Source of the DNA: CBDHDJ01 sp965261645
GTDB lineage: Bacteria > Pseudomonadota > Alphaproteobacteria > SHVV01
DNA: 64,000 bases
Assembly: GCA_965261645.1 (NCBI GenBank)
Contig: CBDHDJ010000004.1
Span: 1,302,001 to 1,366,000 of the forward strand
Reading direction: 5' to 3'
Every line of letters starts with the position of its first letter. The stretch's first letter is position 1. The translations under genes were made by a program, and so were the position numbers. Below are positions 18,515 through 25,426 of this stretch, piece by piece. The notes beneath the pieces are model-generated. The model saw only the letters and a program-made list of their open reading frames with translations, was not told the DNA's origin and searched no databases.

Positions 18515-19016
18515 TCCGCGGTATCAGGCCGGCACGATGCCGATGCGCTTGCCCCGGGGTTGGCGGACAGGAACCTGGATGAACCGAACTCTCGTCATCT
18601 TCGTTGCATTGTCCGTGTTCTTCTCTATCGGTCCTCTCGCCGATGAAATCCCTTCCGGATTCGACCCGGGCAGTTCCAAAGCCAAGGGATTGATCCTCAC
18701 GTTCGAAGACTGGCCGCCGGATAGTGTGGACACGGACCCTCTTCTCCAAAAGCTTCATTCCGCCGGGCTCAAGGCGGCGCGCAAACTGCCGCGGTTCAGG
18801 GTTTGGGTGTTCGAATGGGATGAATGGCAGGAGGGCCGCAGGGCCGAAAACCTGTGTATTGAACTGCTGCTGGACGATCGAACCTCTTCCCTGTTGGAGA
18901 GCTGTGAACCGGATTACTTGCTGCATCCCGCCCGGCCCGCGGCCGGCGGCAACCAGCCGCGGTGTCATGCCGGTCCGATGTCGATGCGCTCGCCCCAGGG
19001 CTCGCGGTTCCTTGTC
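18515..19016 (-). repeat. Duplicated 3' end of the VWA gene flanking an inserted segment
   Basis: The ~60 bases at 18956-19016 (the real 3' end of the VWA gene) are imperfectly repeated at 18515-18575. On the minus strand the real copy encodes REPWGERIDIGPA and stop. The second copy encodes RQPRGKRIGIVPA and stop, in the same relation to the reading frame. About 380 bases carrying a plus-strand open frame lie between the two copies. The copies are clearly diverged, so the event is old. Confidence 0.75.
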
Positions 19017-19058
19017 CCCGGCGGCGACGGCCCCCAGTTGCAAAAAATCACGGGATAG
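18579..19058 (+). CDS. Orphan N-terminus of a secreted protein, possibly a protease propeptide
   Basis: The frame begins at ATG 18579 with a convincing signal peptide (MNRTLVIFVALSVFFSIGP). About 100 plausible residues follow (GLILTFEDWPPDSVD, then RFRVWVFEWDEW and ESCEPDYLL). The last ~40 codons overlap the 3' end of the VWA gene on the other strand and look non-coding, so the natural protein probably ended or continued elsewhere. The layout of strand, RFRVWVFEW, then a final ESCEPDYLL is reminiscent of the inhibitor-like propeptide of subtilases, but no peptidase domain follows. It is the only plus-strand frame in this part of the backbone and sits between the two copies of a duplicated sequence. 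Confidence 0.45.
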   Translation: MNRTLVIFVALSVFFSIGPLADEIPSGFDPGSSKAKGLILTFEDWPPDSVDTDPLLQKLHSAGLKAARKLPRFRVWVFEWDEWQEGRRAENLCIELLLDDRTSSLLESCEPDYLLHPARPAAGGNQPRCHAGPMSMRSPQGSRFLVPGGDGPQLQKITG

Positions 19059-20323
19059 CCGGGCTTGGTCTCGGGGTAGCTGTCGCATTCCATGTCGGTG
19101 AGGTAGAGGCAACAGCTTGGACGCACCCCATGCTCATGGAGCCATGCGAAGCCTGGCCGAAAATCGGTCCCGCCCCGTCCCTTGATCGTGATGCTGTCCG
19201 GTAGTTCCCCGGCGGGATACTGGGCTGCGTCCTGCAGCACCGCGTCGACCTGAAGGACATAGATGCTGTCCGGTTGCAGTTCGGCGGAGATCTCGCGAAT
19301 CTCGGCCCAGAACAGGGTCAACGTCTCGCCCGGCAGCGAGCCGGAGGTGTCGATGATGATGGCGATGGCATCGGTACCCTCCGAATGCCTCGAGGGCAGA
19401 TAGAGGCCGCTGTCGATGAAACGGCGGTTGGGGACACTCCAGCTATAATCGCGGCGCGCGGCATCGGTCATGTAGCGGCGCAACAGCGACCGCCAGTAGA
19501 GGATGCTCCGATGCGCTTGCCGGATCGTCTCCTCGACTGCGCCCGGCGCGTTGCCTTGCGCTCGGGCGAGGCTCGCGGCCTGGTGCATGGCCTCGTCCCA
19601 GGCCTGCTCCTCGGCGGGTGTGTTCAGAGGCGATTCGTCGGACTGGCCGGTGGCGTCGTCGCGGCGCTCGTCCGCGTCCATGACTTCGCCGGTGCCGCAA
19701 GGGTCGTGGCTGGCGGGCATTTGCCCGGATGGTTTCGAGTCCGCGCTGCCGCTGCCCGGTCCCGGTTCGTCCTGCTCTTGCGGATTGCGGTCATCGGTTG
19801 GATCGGACGGAGCGCTTTGGTCTTCGTCGCCATCACCGCATTGGGGGCCGGCAGCGCTGCCACTGTCATCCACATCGCTGGATGAACAGGCATCGCCCGG
19901 ATCCTCTGAATCGGCGGACGGTTCCGGAAGCCGGTCGTAGGCCTGCTCGGCGCTGATGCCGTCCCAGGCTTCGGCCTCGGGCGGCAGTGCAAAGCCCGCG
20001 TCCCGCAGCAGTCCGTGGCTGACCAGCTGAGAGGCACGTTGCCAGCGCTCGGGGTCGCGGCCGCGCCGCCGGGTGTGATGCTTCAACGCGCAGGCCAGGA
20101 CCACGCGCGCGAGCGCGGTCTTGATGTGATCGGCATCCGTGTCCGCCACCCACCCGGGCGCGTAGCGGATATCCTTGCCGTCGCTGGCCAGGGTCTCACG
20201 GGTTGCGTCGGCGCGGATCGGAAGGCGCAATGCCAGGCTGCCGAAGAAGGGCTGGTCGCGCAACAGCGCGGTCACGCAGTCGCTGACGCGACGGGCGGAT
20301 TCCGAGTGGGCAGGGGCGGCCAT
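18965..20323 (-). CDS. VWA-like / putative metallopeptidase domain protein (DUF2201 type, CobT-like)
   Basis: A 452-aa protein starting at ATG 20323, which overlaps the TGA of the upstream DUF3150 gene (TGATG). The N-terminal ~130 residues resemble the DUF2201 metallopeptidase-like domain (KHHTRRRGRDPERWQRASQ). A ~110-residue acidic linker rich in Asp, Ser, Gln and Pro follows. The C-terminal ~190 residues form a VWA-like domain with a DTSGS metal-site motif in IIIDTSGSLPGE and a distinctive end (YLTDMECDSYPETKPG). The long open frame running up to 21001 is not coding. Together with the MoxR ATPase two genes upstream it forms a MoxR-VWA pair, usually an AAA chaperone with its metal-binding partner. 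Confidence 0.85.
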   Translation of the reverse strand: MAAPAHSESARRVSDCVTALLRDQPFFGSLALRLPIRADATRETLASDGKDIRYAPGWVADTDADHIKTALARVVLACALKHHTRRRGRDPERWQRASQLVSHGLLRDAGFALPPEAEAWDGISAEQAYDRLPEPSADSEDPGDACSSSDVDDSGSAAGPQCGDGDEDQSAPSDPTDDRNPQEQDEPGPGSGSADSKPSGQMPASHDPCGTGEVMDADERRDDATGQSDESPLNTPAEEQAWDEAMHQAASLARAQGNAPGAVEETIRQAHRSILYWRSLLRRYMTDAARRDYSWSVPNRRFIDSGLYLPSRHSEGTDAIAIIIDTSGSLPGETLTLFWAEIREISAELQPDSIYVLQVDAVLQDAAQYPAGELPDSITIKGRGGTDFRPGFAWLHEHGVRPSCCLYLTDMECDSYPETKPGYPVIFCNWGPSPPGTRNREPWGERIDIGPA

Positions 20324-21219
20324 CAGGCTGCCTCCCTGTCCGTGGCGGCGGGCGCGAAGTAGCCCGCGAATTGCGCCGTGAGCGCATCGGCGTCGCGCTT
20401 GACCTGCCGGCGGAGGTTGGGATCGAAGCGCCCCGACGGGCGCAGGGCGTCCGGCTCGATGCCGGCGAACTTGTCCTTCACCTCCCGGCACAGCATGGCG
20501 AGATCGTCGTCGGCGAAGATGTTGAGCCGGGGCACCACATCCACCAGCTCCCTGATGTTCTCGATCAGGCTGTCCCGGAACACGAACGGTTTGCCGTTCT
20601 CGTCCGCGCGCAAGCGTTCGCCGACACGCTCGACCGCCTCGCCGAGGCGCCGGTAGAGATCGCGCTGCGCATCGTTGAGGCGGGTCCGGACCTGTTGCTC
20701 TATATCCCGCTTGACGCGCTCGGTCTCGCCCTGGGCCAGATCGGCCATGAAGTGGCGCGCGTCGGGGACCGGGACGATGCGGTAGCGAATGGCGAACTTG
20801 CCATGAAGCGCCTCCGTGCCGGGATAGTCCTCCAGGCGGAACAGCCGGCCGAGGTCGAGGCGGGCCTGGTCGACGTAATCGTCGTAGTCCTCGATGAAGC
20901 GGGCGCGCTCGCGCACCACGCGCTCGACCAACGAGTCCAGCGCCGCGGTGTAGCGGTCGTAGTTGGCGACGGTGAGCAGGCGGCCGCCCTGGTCGTCCCA
21001 CGGCAGAGTGTTGGCATAGTGACTGGTCCTTGCATTGCTCATGGTCGCGGCCAGCGCGGCGAAGGCCTGCTTGGGCAGGAGGCGTTTGTTGTAGCGCCCG
21101 GCGTTGGTGTCGGCATCGTGATGGATGGCGACCTGTTGGCTGGCCTGGCGGTCGTAGAGCCTGCCGGACCAGGAGTTGATCCGCAGGCTGACGAGCATGG
21201 CATCATGGGTGAGATTCAT
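20323..21219 (-). CDS. DUF3150 family protein
   Basis: A 298-aa protein starting at ATG 21219 behind GGGAGA. It is mostly helical and charged; features include LPWDDQGGRLLTVANYDRY near residue 75 and RIVPVPDARHFMADL near residue 150, followed by a long coiled-coil-like stretch. I recognise it as DUF3150 mainly from its position: it regularly lies between a MoxR-type ATPase and a VWA/DUF2201 protein. The stop overlaps the VWA start, so the two are translationally coupled. It probably links the ATPase to its VWA partner; no catalytic motif is visible. Confidence 0.75.
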   Translation of the reverse strand: MNLTHDAMLVSLRINSWSGRLYDRQASQQVAIHHDADTNAGRYNKRLLPKQAFAALAATMSNARTSHYANTLPWDDQGGRLLTVANYDRYTAALDSLVERVVRERARFIEDYDDYVDQARLDLGRLFRLEDYPGTEALHGKFAIRYRIVPVPDARHFMADLAQGETERVKRDIEQQVRTRLNDAQRDLYRRLGEAVERVGERLRADENGKPFVFRDSLIENIRELVDVVPRLNIFADDDLAMLCREVKDKFAGIEPDALRPSGRFDPNLRRQVKRDADALTAQFAGYFAPAATDREAA

Positions 21220-21242
21220 GGCGTGGGTCTCCCGGGGTGGTG

Positions 21243-22268
21243 TCAGCGGGTTTTGGTAGCGGCCCACTGGATAAAGGCCTGGGTATGCTGGAGCGCGGGC
21301 TCGCGGCGGATGCAGGAACCGACGAGGAACTCGCCGACCTCGCGCCGGAGGCGCGTGGCATAGGTGACGATGGCGCCGAGATTGATGTCGTCGGCCATCC
21401 TGTAGAGCGAACCGCAGAGCGCGATCAGCGCACTGGCGTTGCCGGGGACCACGGCGCCCTCGGGATCGTCGATGACGGTGCGGGGATGGGGCAGTTCGTG
21501 CCAGACCTTCAGGAACGCCGAGAACTCGACCGCCGCGGCCTCGCCGACGGTGCCCCGGAACAGGGCCCGCTCGGCGACCGGATCGAGGCCACCCCGGCGG
21601 TGCACGATGTTCGAGACCATTTCCCAGGTCCTCGGACACGGGAAAGCTTTCTCCGTTGATTGGGGGTTGAAGGCATGCAGCAACTCGGGCCGCATCGACA
21701 CGAAGAAAAGCACCTCTGGAGCGATTCCATTCCCCGCGCCCCAGGCGCACCAGTCCGTCGCATCGACCCGGATCTCCAGATGGACGAAACGCGAGGCCAG
21801 CGGCGTCGGCATCCGGTGGACGACGCCGCGGTCGCCCTCACGGTTGCCGCAGGCGATCAGCGCGGCGCCCTCGGGGAGTTCATACTCGCCGCATTTGCGG
21901 TCGAGCACGAGCTGGTACAGGGCCGCCTGCACCATCGGCAGGGCCGAGGGCAGTTCCTCCAGATTGATCAACCAGCTTCCGTCCGCATCCGACGGCGGCA
22001 GGAAAGCAGGCGGCGCCCAGCGGGTGCGGTCGGCGCTGTCGCGCCACGGGATGCCGCGCAGATCGACCGGGTCCAACAGCAGGGCGCGGACATCGACATA
22101 CTCACGGCCGGCTTGCGCCGCGACCTGTTGGGCGATCTGACTCTTAGCGCACCCTGGAGCTCCCCAAACCACGCAGGGCTGCCGGGCCTCGACCAGCAGC
22201 GCCAGTGTGCTGGCGAGTTCGCTCGGGCGCAGCGAGTAATCGGCGGAGATGGTATCGGGCTCGGTCAT
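21243..22268 (-). CDS. MoxR-family AAA+ ATPase
   Basis: A 341-aa AAA+ ATPase. Walker A is GAPGCAKSQ (residues ~36-44), Walker B is WLINLEELPSA, sensor 1 is ALIACGNRE, and an arginine-finger region is PTPLASRFVHLEI. The sequence fits the MoxR group, in which such ATPases act with VWA-domain partners to remodel or load metal into target proteins. The DUF3150 and VWA genes follow within 25 bases. A MoxR/DUF3150/VWA trio beside a strawberry-notch gene recurs in alphaproteobacterial mobile elements. Its substrate here is unknown. Confidence 0.88.
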   Translation of the reverse strand: MTEPDTISADYSLRPSELASTLALLVEARQPCVVWGAPGCAKSQIAQQVAAQAGREYVDVRALLLDPVDLRGIPWRDSADRTRWAPPAFLPPSDADGSWLINLEELPSALPMVQAALYQLVLDRKCGEYELPEGAALIACGNREGDRGVVHRMPTPLASRFVHLEIRVDATDWCAWGAGNGIAPEVLFFVSMRPELLHAFNPQSTEKAFPCPRTWEMVSNIVHRRGGLDPVAERALFRGTVGEAAAVEFSAFLKVWHELPHPRTVIDDPEGAVVPGNASALIALCGSLYRMADDINLGAIVTYATRLRREVGEFLVGSCIRREPALQHTQAFIQWAATKTR

Positions 22269-22444
22269 GGCATGCTCCAGGCTGGCAGGTGGGATGAATG
22301 AGTTGCGGCGCGGACGGCTCCCTCGGACGGCCCGCCCTTTGCCCCGGCCCTGGCTTCGACACCGGCTCTCGCCGGCCTGTGGCTTGGCACATGTCCGGGC
22401 AGGGTTCGTGGAGCGCGGCCGGGAAGCGGTCGCGGCGCCGCCGT

Positions 22445-22918
22445 TCAGGATTGCCGGCGGTGGAACGCCGTCCTGCCGCTCACGGTTCCCGTCCCCCGCG
22501 GCCGGTTCGCCGGCTTTGCCGAACCTGCGGCGTCCGCGGGCTTGCCGGCGAGGATGCGGGCAGCGGCTTCGAGTTCAGATCCCGATTCGACGATACGACC
22601 GGCGGCGCGCGCGGCCTCGGCGTAAATGGACAGGGAATGGTTGGCGGTAAAATGAATATCGCGCTCGATGCCGAGCCCGAAGGGTCCCCGGTATTCGGTC
22701 AATTCGAGCAAACCGATTGACCCCAATTCGGGTGTGCCGAAGCCCAAATCAGCCAGGCCGAATCCACATTCGTCAGGGTATTCGGGATCGATCTCCGACA
22801 GCAGCAAGGTGCCGGTCCCGCCAGCATTGAACCACTTGACCACGGGCTCGTGGTCGGGCCCCCTTCGGGTCCCATTTGCAAGCAGCTTGGTGCGCTGTGC
22901 TTCGGTGAGCAGTTTCAT
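22445..22918 (-). CDS. DUF2958 domain protein
   Basis: A 157-aa protein starting at ATG 22918 with GAGAGGA upstream. The first ~105 residues are a DUF2958 domain: MKLLTEAQRTKLLANG, then VVKWFNAGGTGTLLLSEI, DECGFGLADLGFGTPELG and ERDIHFTANHSLSIYAEAA. The C-terminal ~45 residues are low-complexity Ala/Gly/Pro. This domain is usually found on plasmids and ICEs and its function is unknown. The start 61 codons into the longer open frame is set by the ribosome site and the domain boundary. Confidence 0.85.
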   Translation of the reverse strand: MKLLTEAQRTKLLANGTRRGPDHEPVVKWFNAGGTGTLLLSEIDPEYPDECGFGLADLGFGTPELGSIGLLELTEYRGPFGLGIERDIHFTANHSLSIYAEAARAAGRIVESGSELEAAARILAGKPADAAGSAKPANRPRGTGTVSGRTAFHRRQS

Positions 22919-23049
22919 GGAATGGTCCTCTCGAATATCGGTCATCGGGATGCACCCGCGCCCCGGCCCGGTGTCGGCGGGCCGAAAGCCGGCCCCGGCC
23001 CGGAGTGGCGCGAAGCAGGCGGTTTGCGATGGATGAATGCCGTCGGCGA

Positions 23050-23550
23050 TCAGCCGGCCGGCGGCGGTCCGGTGTCGCCGGGATCCAGAATGAGCACGCA
23101 TGCACGGCCGCCGCTGACGGCCACATCCGGAGCGCCATCGGCTCTGCGGGCGACGGTGACGAGAGGCTTGTTGCCCGGCGGGGCCGGCGGATCGGTGACT
23201 TCCGTCGTGACGGTGCCGGCGTGTTCGACGAAACGAATAAGGACGGTGCCGCCCGCGACCTCAATGCCGCCGGGCGGGCGGAGGCCGGTCAGTGTGACTA
23301 CTGGCGGCTCGCCGTTCTGGGTGAAACGGTCCGGAACGGGGATCGCGGTGTCGCCCCAGGGGTCGGCGTCCTCACCCTCGGCAATGGCATCGACAAATGT
23401 TGGGCCGCAATCGTCGGAGGGTTTCCAGTGGGGATCGTCGCCGGCTAACTCGATGGCCTTTTCCAGCGCCGCGTCGAGGGTATCGGCTTCGAGCGTTACA
23501 GTGTTGTGGTAGTGGGATGAGTAGCCGCAACAGACGGTATAGTGAGTCAT
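23050..23550 (-). CDS. Small plasmid-type protein of unknown function
   Basis: A 166-aa protein starting at ATG 23550, which overlaps the TGA of the GHKL-protein gene (ATGA), so it is translationally coupled to it. The N-terminal ~45 residues (MTHYTVCCGYSSHYHNTVTL, then LDAALEKAIELAGDDPHWKP) look like a small alpha/beta unit with clustered Cys and His. The rest is acidic and Pro/Gly-rich, with beta-like segments. No family recognised. Its tight coupling suggests work with the upstream ATPase. Confidence 0.7.
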   Translation of the reverse strand: MTHYTVCCGYSSHYHNTVTLEADTLDAALEKAIELAGDDPHWKPSDDCGPTFVDAIAEGEDADPWGDTAIPVPDRFTQNGEPPVVTLTGLRPPGGIEVAGGTVLIRFVEHAGTVTTEVTDPPAPPGNKPLVTVARRADGAPDVAVSGGRACVLILDPGDTGPPPAG

Positions 23551-24716
23551 TGCGCCGTCTCCCGGTCGCCGGCATCGGTTGTGGGTTCCGTGCAAACGGG
23601 TCCGATATCGACGCTGACCTTGCCGCCGCACACCACGATGGTGACCGTGCGGCCGCGCGGCATGAGCCAGAAGATTTCCCGCCATACCGCATCCGCGATG
23701 GTGCGCTGGCGGGCTTCCTCGACCGAGCACAACAGCTTGAGCGACATATGCAGGGCGTCTTCCTCGAAGCGGGTGAGTTGTGTTTCCCAAGAGTCCGCAT
23801 CCGCGTCGTCGCTGGGGCTGAAGAACGCGGCGCGCAGCAATCGGGCGAGTTCCTCGGGCGCGATGCCGCTGTCCGCCGTCACCAGGGGCAGCGCGTCATG
23901 GATCGATGACCAGGCCTCGCCCGCGAAGGCGAGATCGGCGGGAACGGCGATGGTGTCGCATTTGTGGAAGCAATGGCGCGGTGATTTAGGCGGATGCAGA
24001 ACATTCAGGTGCATCACGATGTCCTCGGGCCGTTCCGGCTCTTCGCCGTTCTCCCGGTTGGTGAAGTAATCCAGAGAACGAACGGCGCCATCCACGGTCA
24101 CAAGGGTCTCGATGCCGGTGACGCGCGCGAGCGTGTCGTACCAGGGATAACCCTCGAAACGTGGCTCGGGGGCGAACAGCCGGAGCGTGCGTTCCGATCC
24201 GTCCTGGAGCCCGGCAAGGCCGAGGGCGCGATGAAGCGCCCGGGCCTCGGGCGGCTCGGGGTCGGCCTGCATCACCAGCGCGCCGATGCCTACGCCTGCG
24301 AAAACGGACCGCTCGTCCCAATAGTCCGTGTCGGCGATGGCGGGACGCCAGGGACGCAGTTCGGCGGGCGGCTCGGGCATCTCGATCCCCGCCTCTTTCG
24401 CCTGGTGCCAGTCGGTCCAGGCAACGCGCGGAGCCGGATCGGCCTGCGCCATGGCGCGGTAGACGGCAAGCCGCGCGGCCTCGCGCATCTCTTCCAGAAA
24501 CGAGGTCTCTACCGCTTCCTTTCTCGCGGGCAGGACCAGCTCCAGATCGGGGCAGGAGTCGATGTCGGCGCGCGCCGACCAGACGCCGCCTTCCACGGCG
24601 TCGATCTGTGGCAGGCGCACCGGCAGGGTCAGGCCATGAAAGTTGACGTCGGGGACGCGGTAGCCCGCATGGCTGTCCTTAAAAACGCCGAAGACGAGGC
24701 CCTTCCATGGTTCCAC
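23547..24716 (-). pseudogene. C-terminal part of a frameshifted GHKL ATPase
   Basis: This frame (389 aa from an internal ATG) continues the protein that begins at 25336. In frame with it, the DNA just upstream of ATG 24716 reads IDGEVVERRAFLDGALHVEPWKG, which is the natural continuation of the N-terminal fragment. The two frames differ by one base at about 24770. The C-terminal part has no motif I recognise; it is acidic with several aromatic segments (EGYPWYDTLARV, then IFWLMPRGRTVTIVVCGGKV). Restoring one base would give a single ~595-aa protein. It is followed by an overlapping small gene. Confidence 0.8.
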
Positions 24717-25336
24717 ATGGAGCGCGCCGTCGAGAAAGGCGCGCCGCTCGACAACCTCGCCGTCGATGGTACCGGCAGGGGATAGTGGCGAGCAGCGGTC
24801 TGCAGGAAAGCGCGCACCGCGTGGGGCGCTTCGGACGCGTCGAAGGTAACCGAGGTTCCATGGGGCCAGGGGGCGCTGTCGTCCGGGACGACATGGGCCC
24901 CATCGCGGCCAAGAAAGTGAGCGGGCTCCAGAACCAGGCGGTAGCCGGGGCTTGGATCCCCGCCGGGGACGCGCCAGCGCAACGTGCAGCGCCGGCGCGA
25001 GAGGGCGAGAAGCCCGAACCCGGCGGGATCTTCCGCCTCGGCGATGCCGTCCTTCCAGACGCTCTCGCCGAAGGTCAGCAGGACGGCGGGATCGGCGATT
25101 CCCACGCCGTCGTCGGTGATAGTGACGCGGGTGGTATCTCCGTCCTGCTCGATGGTCGCGGCAACGCGGTTGGCGCCGCCACGGCGTGAGTTTTGCAGCG
25201 TCTCGGTGAAAATATCGGCAAGGCCAGCCGAAAACAGCCGTGTCACCTTGTCGATGGCGCTGTCGCCGACCCGGGCGTGGATCGTGGCGGAACTATTGCC
25301 GGCCTCGGCCGTAACGGCATTCTGTGCGGTAGACAT
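24629..25336 (-). pseudogene. N-terminal GHKL ATPase part of the frameshifted gene
   Basis: The frame starts at ATG 25336 behind AGGAGA. The first ~190 residues are a GHKL (Hsp90/MutL/histidine-kinase type) ATP-binding domain: N box FTETLQNSRRGGANRV, G1 box ITDDGVGIAD, and G2 box DPAGFGLLAL. After AARHYPLPV the frame leaves the conserved path (PSTARLSSG) and the true continuation is in another frame. At 24769-24772 the sequence reads GTAC where GTAACC would keep the frame, so one A appears missing. This may be a real mutation or a sequencing error. Such GHKL proteins are frequent beside ParB-like genes in these elements. Confidence 0.8.
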
Positions 25337-25426
25337 GCAGGTTCTCCTGGTTGTCGATGCGGGAATGAAAAACGCCCCGCTGGGCGGTGCCGGCGGGGCG
25401 TTATGGAGGGCGATGAACGCGGTGGT

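Noticed and set aside
20324..21001. Extension of the VWA gene to a 678-aa ORF
   Set aside because: The first ~226 residues are Arg/Pro-rich nonsense overlapping the DUF3150 gene; the true start is ATG 20323 overlapping its stop.
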